Shown: positions 1 through 8,844, numbered from the stretch's first letter. The stretch: DNA of 49,806 nucleotides from Sulfurovum sp. (GCA_027063305.1 JAMORY010000017.1:1-49806); one strand, 5' to 3'. The notes: generated by a model not told the origin, from the letters alone. Translations and numbers: made by a program.

Positions 1-1
1 A

Positions 2-1027
2 AAACTTCGTGAGATGACCGATGCGGGAATGATGGACTGTAAAAAAGCCCTCACTGCCGCTGACGGTGACATGGACAAAGCGGTTGAGTGGCTTAGAGAT
101 CAAGGTATCGGTGCAGCTGCGAAAAAAGCAAGCAAAACGGCTGCTGAAGGTGCGATCGGTGTAAAAGTCGAAGGACCTAAAGCAGTGATCGTTGAGATCA
201 ACTCTCAAACGGACTTCGTTGCACAAAACGATAAGTTCAAGAACTTGATGAACGAAGTGATCGAGCATGCTTTCAACAATGATCTTGAAGATGCTGAAGC
301 TATTAACGCATCCGAGATCAACGGACAGCCATTTGCTGAGTTCTTGGCACAGAATATCGCAATTATCGGTGAAAACCTTGTTGTAAGACGTGCAGCGCTC
401 ATCAAAGGTGACGAAAAAATGGCAGTAAGCGGTTATGTTCACTCAAACGGTCAGAACGGTGTTATCATCGCGGCTGAGTGTGAAGATGCTGAAACTTGTG
501 AAAAAGTAACGCCTGTTCTTAGAGAGATCGCAATGCATGCTGCTGCAATGGCTCCTAAGACACTCTCTTACAAAGATTTTGATGCTTCTTACGTTGAAGA
601 AGAGACAAAAGGTCGTATCGAAGCGATCAAAAAAGAGAATGAAGAGCTTGAAAGACTTGGCAAGCCGCTTAAGAACATTCCTCAGTATATCTCAAGAGCA
701 CAGTTAACTGATGAGGTGATCGAAGCGGCTAAAAAAGCGATCGAAGAAGAGCTCAAAGCTGAAGGTAAACCTGAGAAGATCTGGGACAGAATCCTTCCCG
801 GTAAACTTGAAAGATTCATCTCTGATAACACGACGCTTGATCAGGAGCAGTGTCTTCTTGATCAAAAATTCGTTATGGATGACTCTAAGACCGTTGCTGA
901 GTACTTTGAAGAGAAGTCTAACGGTAAAGCGAAGATCACTACATTTACGCGTCTTGAAGTAGGTGAAGGGATCGAAGTAGAAGAGGAAGATTTCGCAGCG
1001 GAAGTTGCAAAACAGATGGGTGCGTAA
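2..1027 (+). CDS. tsf: Elongation factor Ts (5' end outside window)
   Basis: EF-Ts is the cytoplasmic nucleotide-exchange factor that releases GDP from EF-Tu during translation. The frame is open from base 2 and reads KLREMTDAGMMDCKKAL, the conserved N-terminal UBA-like segment. The initiator Met therefore lies a few codons upstream of the window, and the ATG at 14 is internal. The TDFVAQN motif near residue 70 is the signature of the EF-Tu-contacting core. The length of about 341 visible residues is that of the longer Campylobacterota form with two core subdomains. rpsB would be expected just upstream. The gene ends TAA at 1027 and a hairpin follows. Identity is certain; only the extreme 5' end is missing. 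Confidence 0.97.
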   Translation, partial: KLREMTDAGMMDCKKALTAADGDMDKAVEWLRDQGIGAAAKKASKTAAEGAIGVKVEGPKAVIVEINSQTDFVAQNDKFKNLMNEVIEHAFNNDLEDAEAINASEINGQPFAEFLAQNIAIIGENLVVRRAALIKGDEKMAVSGYVHSNGQNGVIIAAECEDAETCEKVTPVLREIAMHAAAMAPKTLSYKDFDASYVEEETKGRIEAIKKENEELERLGKPLKNIPQYISRAQLTDEVIEAAKKAIEEELKAEGKPEKIWDRILPGKLERFISDNTTLDQEQCLLDQKFVMDDSKTVAEYFEEKSNGKAKITTFTRLEVGEGIEVEEEDFAAEVAKQMGA

Positions 1028-1043
1028 CCCAGCCTCTTTACAA

Positions 1044-1064
1044 GGCAAGCGGTATGCGCTTGCC
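1044..1064 (+). terminator. Hairpin after tsf
   Basis: The arms GGCAAGCG and CGCTTGCC enclose a 5-nt loop, starting 16 nt after the tsf stop codon. A pyrimidine-rich tract follows, not a clean T run, so the site may be an imperfect intrinsic terminator or a processing hairpin. Confidence 0.5.
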
Positions 1065-1071
1065 ACGCTCC

Positions 1072-1101
1072 ATTTTCTTCTATTTTCTTCTATTTTCTTC
1101 C
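1072..1101 (+). repeat. Three tandem copies of a 10-bp pyrimidine unit
   Basis: The unit ATTTTCTTCT occurs three times in tandem, with the last copy ending in C. It lies between the tsf hairpin and the promoter region of the ABC ATPase gene. No function is evident. Confidence 0.7.
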
Positions 1102-1153
1102 ATATACATTAAAAATTTATGTTATGATACCTTAAAAAGAGGGTCTATAATAT

Positions 1154-1804
1154 ATGTCTAAAATACTTTTACAAGCAATGGATATCGCACATCGTTTTGA
1201 TACGGAACTCTTTCATGATGTCCACTTTACTCTCTTAGAAGGAGAAAGTATCGCTATTGTCGGTAGAAGCGGTTCGGGAAAATCTACGTTACTTCATATT
1301 TGTTCGAGCTTTATCAAACCGCAGAAGGGAAGTATAGAACTTTTGGGAGAAACACTATATGCCATGCCTGATCGATATATCGAATCGGTAAGACGGTATA
1401 ATATCGGTATCATTTTTCAGTTTCATTACCTTTTTAAGGGAATGAGTGCGATGGAGAATATTGAAGTGGCTACACTTCTTGCTAATGAAGTCTTAGATCA
1501 AAAATTGCTAGAGCGTTTAGAGATATCCGATGTGATGGGGCAGAAGGTCAGTGAGCTATCAGGAGGACAACAGCAGCGTGTTTCGATCGCACGGGTGTTA
1601 AGTAAAAAGCCCAAATTGATATTTGCAGATGAACCGACAGGAAACCTTGACAGTGAGACTGCTGCGTTGGTAATGGATGTACTACATGAATATGTATCAC
1701 AATACGGTGCAGGGTTGATCGTGGTAACTCATGATATGCAAATAGCGGCACAATGTCATAAAACCTATCAATTAAGCCAAAAAAAATTAAATATTGTCAA
1801 ATAA
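1154..1804 (+). CDS. ABC transporter ATP-binding protein, LolD/MacB type
   Basis: This 216-aa cytoplasmic ATPase subunit belongs to the LolD/MacB/FtsE class, which powers lipoprotein release or mechanotransmission by partner permeases. Walker A is GRSGSGKST (residues 37-45), the signature is LSGGQQQRVSIARVL, and Walker B runs into the D-loop as FADEPTGNLD. The FQFHYLF segment after the Q-loop is typical of LolD-like proteins. No permease gene is adjacent, so the partner must be encoded elsewhere. An ABC ATPase gene next to tsf is a recurring Campylobacterota arrangement, which suggests this is the last conserved gene before the accessory region. The substrate is not deducible. A TATGAT box lies upstream. 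Confidence 0.85.
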   Translation: MSKILLQAMDIAHRFDTELFHDVHFTLLEGESIAIVGRSGSGKSTLLHICSSFIKPQKGSIELLGETLYAMPDRYIESVRRYNIGIIFQFHYLFKGMSAMENIEVATLLANEVLDQKLLERLEISDVMGQKVSELSGGQQQRVSIARVLSKKPKLIFADEPTGNLDSETAALVMDVLHEYVSQYGAGLIVVTHDMQIAAQCHKTYQLSQKKLNIVK

Positions 1805-1943
1805 TCTCATTTACCTTTGCTGGTTCTTTCTTAAATTTATCAAAATATCATTATTTTTATATATAGTGTTACTATTTTACAATGTAGGGATATCAATATA
1901 AGATTTAGTAGATAGATTAAAAATACTTTTGTAGTTAAAATAC

Positions 1944-1949
1944 TATAAT
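1944..1949 (+). promoter_or_regulatory. Candidate -10 box for the first secreted-protein module
   Basis: TATAAT lies in a 217-bp AT-rich gap (1805-2021), 73 nt before the Tat-signal peptide gene. No convincing -35 is visible. The rest of the gap holds no recognisable gene. Confidence 0.45.
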
Positions 1950-2021
1950 TAGTTTACCTTATGAGATCACACGAGTGTCCAGAAGTGACAAAAAAGAGTT
2001 ATGTATTGAAGGAGATTAAGT

Positions 2022-2189
2022 ATGTCAGAAAATCAAGAAAAACCCGAGATGGAAATGCAAAGAAGAGGCTTTTTGAAAAAAGCCCTTTATGCAACCCCGA
2101 CCGTTGTTCTGTTAGGAACGATCGTAAAGCCCGTAAAAGGGCAAGCAGATGGATTTGGTGCAACACCAAGCGATCCAGGTACAGAGTAA
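2022..2189 (+). CDS. Small protein with Tat-type signal (module 1)
   Basis: This 55-aa reading frame starts at an ATG preceded by AAGGAG at good spacing. It reads MSENQEKPEMEM, then the twin-arginine motif QRRGFLKK, then a hydrophobic stretch (ALYATPTVVLLGTIVKP), then KGQA, a plausible signal-peptidase site. That leaves a mature tail of only about 13 residues, DGFGATPSDPGTE. A second peptide of the same design lies at 8592-8804. The stop codon is 9 nt before the start of the large secreted protein, so co-expression is likely. I do not recognise a named family. It may be an exported micropeptide or a membrane-anchored adaptor, possibly exported with a partner. The long overlapping frame at 1961-2248 is a shadow. 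Confidence 0.75.
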   Translation: MSENQEKPEMEMQRRGFLKKALYATPTVVLLGTIVKPVKGQADGFGATPSDPGTE

Positions 2190-2198
2190 GGAGTAAAG

Positions 2199-4739
2199 AT
2201 GAAAAAAAGTATATTAAGCATACCTGTTGCTATTGCATTATGGGGTAGTGGTCTTTATGCAGGTTCGGTAAATGAAACAGTTTCAGATCAGTTTGATACA
2301 GTGGCTTACGATATAAATGATGGAAGCATAAACTTTTCAGGACGATGGATTGATAGTGAGGATCAAGATGCCGAAAATGGTCAAATCACGATAAACGACT
2401 ATGGTGCATTAAGACTTAAAAATATTGATAGTTATACCATAACAAGAATGTATGACCTTTCACATGCTGTAGGGGACGTTGATCTGAACCTTACTTATAA
2501 GAGAGCAGATGGTGATGAGGTTCTGGATGTTTTACTTTGGGATAACGATAACAGTGAATGGGATATTATTGCTCAGTTGGATCCTAGTGACAATAATTAT
2601 CATGATTTTGGCTATACAATCAGTAAAACCAATCATCCTGAATACTTTTCTACAAATGCTGCAATCCGTTTTGCAGGAGATGATACTTCATGGCAGAATG
2701 ATGATGACTGGAAGATAGGAGAAGTGAAGTTTACAATCCCATATAATGACACAGATGCAGACAGTGTATCAGATGCCAAAGACATTGATAGTGATGGAGA
2801 TGGTATCTTAAATGCTGTAGAGATCCAAGGTAATGAAAGTTGTGGATACGGTTTTTATCAGGTAATCAGCGGTGTATTGTATGTGTATGACCCTGAGCAT
2901 AGTACCTATACCCAAATAGGTGATCAAAAGTTAGACTATAATGCATTAGGTTATGATCTTGATACTGGATCTATGTATGCAACTGTAAGGGAAGATGGAG
3001 AAGATGACTATGGAAATACTCTGTCTACTAATGATATGATCAAGATTGATAGACAAACGGGTAAGATCAAAAAAGTTGGAAGTATAAACTATGGTAGTGC
3101 AGTCGGTGACTTCTATGATGGCAAATTTTACTATGTGGATTCTGCAAACAATAATGATCTTCGTGTTTGGGACCCAAAAACAAATACAGATGATGTATAT
3201 ATTGATGGTGCCGATCTAAACACTGTCTATGATATTGCATTTATGGAAGATCAAAATGGTGATGTGTTTGGTTATGGAATGGGTGGGACTACATTATATC
3301 GTATCGATATGACAGAGAAAAGTGTAACAACAAATGCAACTGATATTGAAGCACCGGTTGATGGTGGTGAACTATCAAATTCATGGGGTGCAGCATTTGT
3401 TGCAAATGATAATGAACTTTTCATCTCAAATAACAATGGATATATCTATCAGATTACAGACTATGATACTGATACCCCAAAAGCAACATTTAAATACCGT
3501 TCAGCATTGACTAACTCAAATGATGGTGCCAGTTGTAGACATAAAAATATGTATGCACCGGACAGTGATGGAGATGGTTTTAAGGATTACCTGGATTTAG
3601 ATAGTGATAATGATGGAATTCCAGATAATATCGAAGCACAATCAACATCTGACTATACAGCCCCGAGCGGTACGGATGATGATAATGATGGTCTAGATGA
3701 TGCCTATGACAGTAATACAAGTGACGTATCTGGAAGCTATGGTCTTGTTCCTTTGGATACAGATGGTGATCATACACCTGACTATGTAGATAGTGATAGT
3801 GATAACGATGGTTATACAGACTGTGAAGAGGGTCATGTCGATGCGGATTGTAACAATATCACAGTAGGTGGTAACGGACTTGCTAGTTGGGCTGATGGGG
3901 ATGATGATGCATATACGGATCCAAACGGGAATGTAAATGATCCGGAAGATGATGGGAATCTTGTTAATGAAACAGGTGATTCGACAGAAGCAGGCTATAG
4001 GGAGTTCCTATGTGGTAATACACAGTTCCAACTTACTGAGTATCAGTGGAGAATGATCAGTGTTCCGTGTAGTACGGGGGATATTGCCATTAAAGACCTC
4101 TTTAGTATGTTGGGTACGTACGGCGATACCAATAACTGGGTTATGTACAAGCAAACCGGGACAACCGACAACTATGAGGTGAATGATACACATAAAAATA
4201 CGGATAAAACACAGCTTGCAGATACCGATACGCTGGAAGTCGGGAAAAGCTATTGGATCATTGCCGATGCAAACCACAGTATTACGATCGATAAAACACT
4301 GAATGGATTGGCTCCAACTTCAGCAGTAAATAGTAGTGATGTTGGGATCAGTGATGATCTTTTCTCTTCTATACATGAAGTAGCCCTTCCTGCAAATAGT
4401 GCAGATAATGAAAAGAAATACATGACTGGGAATGTATTCCCGTATAGATTTGATTTCTCGAAACTCTACTTTAAAAATGAAGATACAGACTATAAACCTA
4501 TGGGAGATACTACAAATGATACGTATGTGCTAGCACGTATCTATACACATGATAGCTCAGATACAAGTGATAAGAATACCAGTGCAGGTGGTGGATATAC
4601 GGTGATCGATCCTGCAACTCCAGGTCTGAGTGAAGGGCAAATTGTACCTATGGAAGGGTTCTTTATGAAGTTTGAAATAGAAAGTAATGAAAAAAACAAT
4701 AAAATTGCATATCCTTTGATGATGCAATATGGAAATTAA
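2199..4739 (+). CDS. Large secreted protein with TSP3-like calcium repeats and propeller-like region
   Basis: This 846-aa protein starts with a Sec signal (MKKSILSIPVAIALWGSGLYAG), with an AGGAG ribosome site upstream. Residues 23-180 look like a beta-sandwich. At about 183-207 and 454-535 there are Asp-rich thrombospondin type-3-like calcium loops (for example DSDGDGILNAVE and DLDSDNDGIPDNIE). Between them (about 210-450) lies a region of short repeated strands of the kind DMIKIDRQTGKIKKVG, resembling a secreted beta-propeller. Residues about 603-846 form a C-terminal module shared with the protein at 5678-7576: W-x-I/M-x-V/IP, D-L/V-F, W-x-x-YK, DTLE-x-G-x-x-YW and a final VPMEGFF. It is probably extracellular or on the cell surface. 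No enzyme motif is seen. Confidence 0.85.
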   Translation: MKKSILSIPVAIALWGSGLYAGSVNETVSDQFDTVAYDINDGSINFSGRWIDSEDQDAENGQITINDYGALRLKNIDSYTITRMYDLSHAVGDVDLNLTYKRADGDEVLDVLLWDNDNSEWDIIAQLDPSDNNYHDFGYTISKTNHPEYFSTNAAIRFAGDDTSWQNDDDWKIGEVKFTIPYNDTDADSVSDAKDIDSDGDGILNAVEIQGNESCGYGFYQVISGVLYVYDPEHSTYTQIGDQKLDYNALGYDLDTGSMYATVREDGEDDYGNTLSTNDMIKIDRQTGKIKKVGSINYGSAVGDFYDGKFYYVDSANNNDLRVWDPKTNTDDVYIDGADLNTVYDIAFMEDQNGDVFGYGMGGTTLYRIDMTEKSVTTNATDIEAPVDGGELSNSWGAAFVANDNELFISNNNGYIYQITDYDTDTPKATFKYRSALTNSNDGASCRHKNMYAPDSDGDGFKDYLDLDSDNDGIPDNIEAQSTSDYTAPSGTDDDNDGLDDAYDSNTSDVSGSYGLVPLDTDGDHTPDYVDSDSDNDGYTDCEEGHVDADCNNITVGGNGLASWADGDDDAYTDPNGNVNDPEDDGNLVNETGDSTEAGYREFLCGNTQFQLTEYQWRMISVPCSTGDIAIKDLFSMLGTYGDTNNWVMYKQTGTTDNYEVNDTHKNTDKTQLADTDTLEVGKSYWIIADANHSITIDKTLNGLAPTSAVNSSDVGISDDLFSSIHEVALPANSADNEKKYMTGNVFPYRFDFSKLYFKNEDTDYKPMGDTTNDTYVLARIYTHDSSDTSDKNTSAGGGYTVIDPATPGLSEGQIVPMEGFFMKFEIESNEKNNKIAYPLMMQYGN

Positions 4740-4749
4740 GGTGGATAAC

Positions 4750-5511
4750 ATGAAAAGAAAAGCTAGATTATTGGGAACAGCTTTACTAATTGGAATAATG
4801 ACAGGATGTGATAGTACTTCTGTAGAAAGCCCGGATACAACAACTGATACGATTGCCCCTGTTACAACAGAGGTGGTAACAAAAAAAGTTGAACCTAGTG
4901 GTTGGTATATGAGAACAGTGGTTAGTGCTGTGAGTGAAGACGGAACAGTCTATTCTCATAACACAGCAGGTGTTTTTGGAGAGTTGGATGAGAGTACGGA
5001 CGGGCTGGACAGACACGATGTTCCTAGCTCCGGGAGTGCGATCATTCAAGTTCGTTTTATCAATGATCAATTTGATGAGGGAGAAGAGTACTACTCGGAC
5101 TACCGTGAGTACAATGCATCCTCATCGAAAAAACAGACATGGACATTCCTTGTTGTAAATGAGATAGAAGAAGATCTCTCTAGTGCAAGATTACAAATAG
5201 GTGTGGAAGCACTAAAAAATGTTTACAGAAAGAGTGATAATACCTACTATGAGACGACATCTACGGATCAGAGTAAAAGAGACAGTCTTGTTCTGATCGA
5301 CCTAGATAATAACCGTACGTATAAATACGAAGAGTTAAAAAATGCTGATCTTTCTATGGATGGCAAAAATACAAGGCAATTTAGATGGGTGTTAAATGGT
5401 GAGGTGGATACACTAGATACCACACCGGTTAACTTGACAAAGTATCAACAGCCGTTTAAAAAGAAAATATATACCTCTTCAACCGACAAGTTCGGTCTTC
5501 CTCCACAATAA
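4750..5511 (+). CDS. Lipoprotein of secreted module 1
   Basis: The start was set at the ATG at 4750, because AAGGTGG lies just upstream and the N-terminus then becomes a lipoprotein signal: MKRKARLLGTALLIGIMTGC, with Cys20 as the lipid anchor. An earlier in-frame ATG at 4729 would add seven polar residues and overlap the previous gene. The protein is 253 aa. After a Thr/Pro-rich linker it has a domain beginning GWYMRT that contains GELDE and ends with SMDGKNTRQFRWVL. The lipoprotein at 7580-8599 shares this domain (NWYMQF, GELD, SMDGKNVRWFEWIL). It is likely inserted in the outer or inner membrane and paired with the large protein upstream. Its function is unknown. Confidence 0.8.
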   Translation: MKRKARLLGTALLIGIMTGCDSTSVESPDTTTDTIAPVTTEVVTKKVEPSGWYMRTVVSAVSEDGTVYSHNTAGVFGELDESTDGLDRHDVPSSGSAIIQVRFINDQFDEGEEYYSDYREYNASSSKKQTWTFLVVNEIEEDLSSARLQIGVEALKNVYRKSDNTYYETTSTDQSKRDSLVLIDLDNNRTYKYEELKNADLSMDGKNTRQFRWVLNGEVDTLDTTPVNLTKYQQPFKKKIYTSSTDKFGLPPQ

Positions 5512-5516
5512 AGATA

Positions 5517-5545
5517 TATCCTAAAGTACAAAGTACTTTAGGATA
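5517..5545. terminator. Perfect 13-bp inverted repeat after module 1
   Basis: TATCCTAAAGTAC and its exact reverse complement flank an AAA loop, 6 nt after the lipoprotein stop codon. There is no T run, so it may act as a factor-assisted terminator or an mRNA-stabilising 3' hairpin. Confidence 0.55.
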
Positions 5546-5633
5546 ACAGAACAATAGATTTATCTATATAACTATGAATTATTATCTAATAATAAAAATT
5601 CTCTACTTTGATATTTTCTATGATATAATTACA

Positions 5634-5651
5634 ATATATTTATGATATAAT
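5634..5651 (+). promoter_or_regulatory. Two overlapping TATAAT candidates for module 2
   Basis: TATAAT occurs at 5634-5639 and again at 5646-5651, as part of a short ATGATATAAT repeat, 27-39 nt before the ATG at 5678. Either could be the -10 box of the second module. Confidence 0.5.
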
Positions 5652-5677
5652 ATAGTATAAAAAGGGAGTGATATATC

Positions 5678-7576
5678 ATGAAACGATTACATCTGGCACT
5701 ATTGAGTCTCTTCTGCTTGCATATGTCTTTATTTGCTTCAACTGTTATTATTGATAACAATGATACACAAGCGATCGATGACAGGACATGTTTTGATGTG
5801 ACCTTTGATATGAATAGCTCCCTTATCCTAACTAATACTAGAATAGATATCAATATTACACATACCTATCGTGCGGACTTGGATATCTCTTTGAAGTCAC
5901 CTTCAGGTACGACGGTCGATCTTACCAGTGATAATGGTGGAGGCAGTGATAATCTCTATGTAATGTTTGAAGATAACGCAACAGAGTCCATTACGGATGA
6001 CAATAGTGACCAGAGCACATTCGTTGCCCGTAAGCCCGAAGGAACGCTCTCTGATTTTAATGATGAAGATGCAGAGGGGACTTGGACACTTACCGTTTGT
6101 GATGATGCCCGTCAAGATACCGGTACTTATTATAATGCTAGACTCTACCTTATCGATACACCTCCGCCACCTGTAGAAACAGGTCTTATGGTCAATTTTT
6201 ATATGGATGAGTGTTATTGGTTGGGTGGTGCGAACGGTGTGGATGATGATGTCATCGATAGCTCCGGAAATGGATTGAATGCACAATCAAGAAATAATGC
6301 GGACAATACGGCAACGAATTCGGTCATATGCCGTGCAGGTGACTTGAACAATACCTATAGTGATGCGGATGAGAGCGATGCTGTATTCTATCCCAATGAA
6401 ACCGATAATGAACTTGATATAGGGAAGAATGCCCCCTTTAGTGTATCGGCATGGCTCTACCGTCACGATGGAGATGATAAGTGGATGGCTGCGGTGATCA
6501 AGGTCAGTGATGAGTCTTGGGATGATGGCTGGGGACTTGTCCATACAAAGGACTCGGGAAATAATATCGACTTCTTTGTCGATGATTACGGCACGTATGC
6601 CAGAACGTCGCTTCAAACGGATAAATGGACACATATTGTAGCGACCTATGACGGTTCGACTATTAAACTCTATAAGAATGGTGACTTGGTTACACAAAAG
6701 AGTCAAGATAGTTATAACTCTGGGGCACATGCAGTGATGGTAGGAGATGACGTCTCAGGGAGTGATATTGATGATCGCTGGCAGGGCGGACTTGATGAAG
6801 TGAAGATATGGGGTCGTGTATTGTCAGATGATGAGGTTAAAGAGATATACGATAATGAGAGTAATGGATTGAACTTCGATGGTACGACCAGAGAGTGTAA
6901 GCAGTGTAACGGCTCTTCGATCGATGCAGATAGTTGGGCGTTTATTGGAATTCCTGTAGACTTTAGAGGTGAGAGTATTACCGTTGATGATGTCTTTGGA
7001 GACGATATGAACGGAACCTATGAAGATGACTGGATATTGTATAAACGTACATATAGTACAACGGATAACAGTAGTGACTATGAAGCATTAGCACTTGATG
7101 ATACGTTGGAGTTCGGTATCGGATATTGGCTTGGAAGCCGTTATGATAATGAATGGTTCGTTGATGGTCAACCAAGTGTTGACTATAATTCAACCAATGA
7201 TGATTGTGTGCGAAGTCCATGTGTAGAAATCGATCTTACACCGGTAACACTTAATTTCGAAGAAGATGAAGATGACGGTTCTGGCCCATATCGATATAAT
7301 ATGAGTGGTTTTATAGGATTGGATAAGCCTGTAGATTGGGCAGATTGTCGATTCATCATTGATGGAACAGCTTATACACCAAGTGATGCGAATGCTTCAG
7401 GATTTGCCAATAAGCAGATCTGGCTCTATAACGGCACAGGAACAGATGCAAGTAATTCATATATTACCTGTGATGATACAATGGATTGTAAGTTGGTTCC
7501 ATTCGAAGGATTCTGGGTTGAATTACACGGGCCAACAAAAGGGAAGACAGTGAAACTGTTGATCCCAAAGGAGTAA
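5678..7576 (+). CDS. Large secreted protein with P-domain and LamG-like domain
   Basis: This 632-aa protein has a Sec signal ending at about residue 21 (CLHMSLFAS) and an AAAGGGAG ribosome site. Residues about 22-165 match a proprotein-convertase P-domain (Homo B): DLDISLKSPSGT, then F-N-D-E-D-A-x-G-T-W-T-L-x-V-x-D and D-T-G-T-Y. No subtilisin-type catalytic domain accompanies it. Residues about 170-400 resemble a concanavalin/LamG-like fold (PFSVSAWLYRHD, WTHIVATYDGS, GGLDEVKIWGRVLSDDE). Residues about 405-632 are the C-terminal module shared with the protein at 2199-4739, ending VPFEGFWVEL. It is probably a surface or extracellular adhesion-type protein. It precedes its own lipoprotein gene by 3 nt. 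Confidence 0.85.
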   Translation: MKRLHLALLSLFCLHMSLFASTVIIDNNDTQAIDDRTCFDVTFDMNSSLILTNTRIDINITHTYRADLDISLKSPSGTTVDLTSDNGGGSDNLYVMFEDNATESITDDNSDQSTFVARKPEGTLSDFNDEDAEGTWTLTVCDDARQDTGTYYNARLYLIDTPPPPVETGLMVNFYMDECYWLGGANGVDDDVIDSSGNGLNAQSRNNADNTATNSVICRAGDLNNTYSDADESDAVFYPNETDNELDIGKNAPFSVSAWLYRHDGDDKWMAAVIKVSDESWDDGWGLVHTKDSGNNIDFFVDDYGTYARTSLQTDKWTHIVATYDGSTIKLYKNGDLVTQKSQDSYNSGAHAVMVGDDVSGSDIDDRWQGGLDEVKIWGRVLSDDEVKEIYDNESNGLNFDGTTRECKQCNGSSIDADSWAFIGIPVDFRGESITVDDVFGDDMNGTYEDDWILYKRTYSTTDNSSDYEALALDDTLEFGIGYWLGSRYDNEWFVDGQPSVDYNSTNDDCVRSPCVEIDLTPVTLNFEEDEDDGSGPYRYNMSGFIGLDKPVDWADCRFIIDGTAYTPSDANASGFANKQIWLYNGTGTDASNSYITCDDTMDCKLVPFEGFWVELHGPTKGKTVKLLIPKE

Positions 7577-7579
7577 GGG

Positions 7580-8599
7580 ATGAAAAGATATATCGTATTA
7601 AGTCTATCCGTACTGAGCCTGATTGGATGTGGTAGTGTTGAAGAGGAACCTGTACCACAACCTGAAGTAGTGAACGATACAGTTACGATTGTAGATGGAA
7701 ACAGTACTAGGATCGATGTGTTGGCAAATGACATGGTTAATGATTGTACTAGTGCGAAAGTGGTCTTGATGACACCCCCTAAAGAGGGGAATGCTACAAT
7801 TGTGGATAATAAGGTTACATATATACCTAGTGCCGGTTTTTCTGGTAAAGACAGTTTTACATACTGTGTCGAAACAAGAGGTACAGTGTGTAGTAAAGAA
7901 GCGCAGGTTATGATAACGGTAGAACAACCTTTAGTGAAAAGAACAATGCGTGAAATATTGAGGGATCCGAAGAACTGGTATATGCAGTTTTATGCAAAAA
8001 ACCTTGATAGTGCACAGCTATATCGTGGTGTGAAGGTGGGTGAACTGGATAAAGGGACAACTACAAAGAATTACTCATTAAAGGCATTCTCGGGATCAGG
8101 CTACCCTTATATCAAGATCACTGCGGTTGATGCGGATGGAGAGATAGCAGGAAGCTTTACAACTTTTTATAGACCCTATACTGAGATAGAGAATGAAAAA
8201 AGATGGCGTTTTAAGGTAGAGGTAAGCCAGACAGATGCTCTTGTAGAACTGGGGTGGCAAGGGCTTTATGTTCTGAATCCATATGTAGACAGAACGGGAA
8301 GAGAACGTTTTAAAGAAAATATTGTTTTACAGCATCCGTTACTGAAACGTATGAAGCTGATCGATACGGAGAACGGGGAAGAGATATCTGCGATCTATAA
8401 CGGATACTTACAAAAATATAGGTTTTCAATGGATGGCAAAAACGTACGTTGGTTTGAATGGATTTTAGAGAGTGAAGATATTGCACCGTCAACACAGAAG
8501 GTGCTCTTTAAAATAGAGAAGAAACGTCAACTCTTAAAGGTATGGAAAAATACGTTTGATCCTAAAAAGCCTCCTGTTACAGGATTGCAACATGAGTGA
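7580..8599 (+). CDS. Lipoprotein of secreted module 2 with Ig/cadherin-like repeat
   Basis: The 339-aa product has a clear lipoprotein signal, MKRYIVLSLSVLSLIGC, with Cys17 as anchor. Residues about 35-115 form a tandem-95/bacterial Ig-like repeat: DVLANDM, then YIPSAGFSGKDSFTYCVE. The rest begins NWYMQFY and contains GELDKG and SMDGKNVRWFEWIL, the domain shared with the lipoprotein at 4750-5511. Only this copy has the Ig-like insert. The gene starts 3 nt after the large protein and overlaps the following Tat-signal peptide gene by 8 nt, so the three are translationally linked. Its function is unknown. Confidence 0.8.
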   Translation: MKRYIVLSLSVLSLIGCGSVEEEPVPQPEVVNDTVTIVDGNSTRIDVLANDMVNDCTSAKVVLMTPPKEGNATIVDNKVTYIPSAGFSGKDSFTYCVETRGTVCSKEAQVMITVEQPLVKRTMREILRDPKNWYMQFYAKNLDSAQLYRGVKVGELDKGTTTKNYSLKAFSGSGYPYIKITAVDADGEIAGSFTTFYRPYTEIENEKRWRFKVEVSQTDALVELGWQGLYVLNPYVDRTGRERFKENIVLQHPLLKRMKLIDTENGEEISAIYNGYLQKYRFSMDGKNVRWFEWILESEDIAPSTQKVLFKIEKKRQLLKVWKNTFDPKKPPVTGLQHE

Positions 8600-8804
8600 C
8601 AAAAGTTCGAGTTTACAAAGTCGAAGAAGTTTTTTACAAAAAGCTGTTTACCATGCACCTGTACTTTATGCATTAGGTTCTATTGTAAACCCTACAGAGA
8701 TCGTTGCAGATGCTTCAGGAGGCCCTGCCGGGCCTCCAGGTAATGGGTTTTGGAATGGTAAAAGTGTCACGGCTCCTCAGCCAAGGCAGACATTACGGTT
8801 TTAG
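8592..8804 (+). CDS. Small protein with Tat-type signal (module 2)
   Basis: This 70-aa product starts at an ATG overlapping the previous stop codon. The N-terminus reads MSDKSSSLQ and then SRRSFLQK, a near-perfect Tat motif. A hydrophobic segment (AVYHAPVLYALGSIVNP) follows, then a likely cleavage site near VADA. The mature tail of about 29 residues is Gly/Pro-rich (SGGPAGPPGNGFWNGK). It is the counterpart of the peptide at 2022-2189, with matching spacing between the RR motif, the A-x-Y-x-x-P segment and the second Pro. No domain large enough to need folding before export is present, which is unusual for a Tat substrate. Confidence 0.75.
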   Translation: MSDKSSSLQSRRSFLQKAVYHAPVLYALGSIVNPTEIVADASGGPAGPPGNGFWNGKSVTAPQPRQTLRF

Positions 8805-8844
8805 TGTAGCGGGGATAGTGAATATAAAATAAAGGCAGAAGTAT

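Noticed and set aside
1072-1101. Tandem repeat as a CRISPR start
   Set aside because: 10-bp units without spacers; no cas genes in the window.
1961-2248. 95-aa plus-strand frame rich in Arg/Lys/Cys
   Set aside because: It overlaps the Tat-signal peptide gene in another frame and runs into the next gene; it has no ribosome site and the competing frame has a clear signal motif.
2199-4739. RTX-type toxin
   Set aside because: The Asp-rich loops are of TSP3 type; there are no GGxGxDxUx nonapeptides and no adjacent type I secretion genes, and it has a Sec signal.
5678-7576. Subtilisin-like protease, because of the P-domain
   Set aside because: The P-domain follows the signal peptide directly; no catalytic Asp-His-Ser domain is present.
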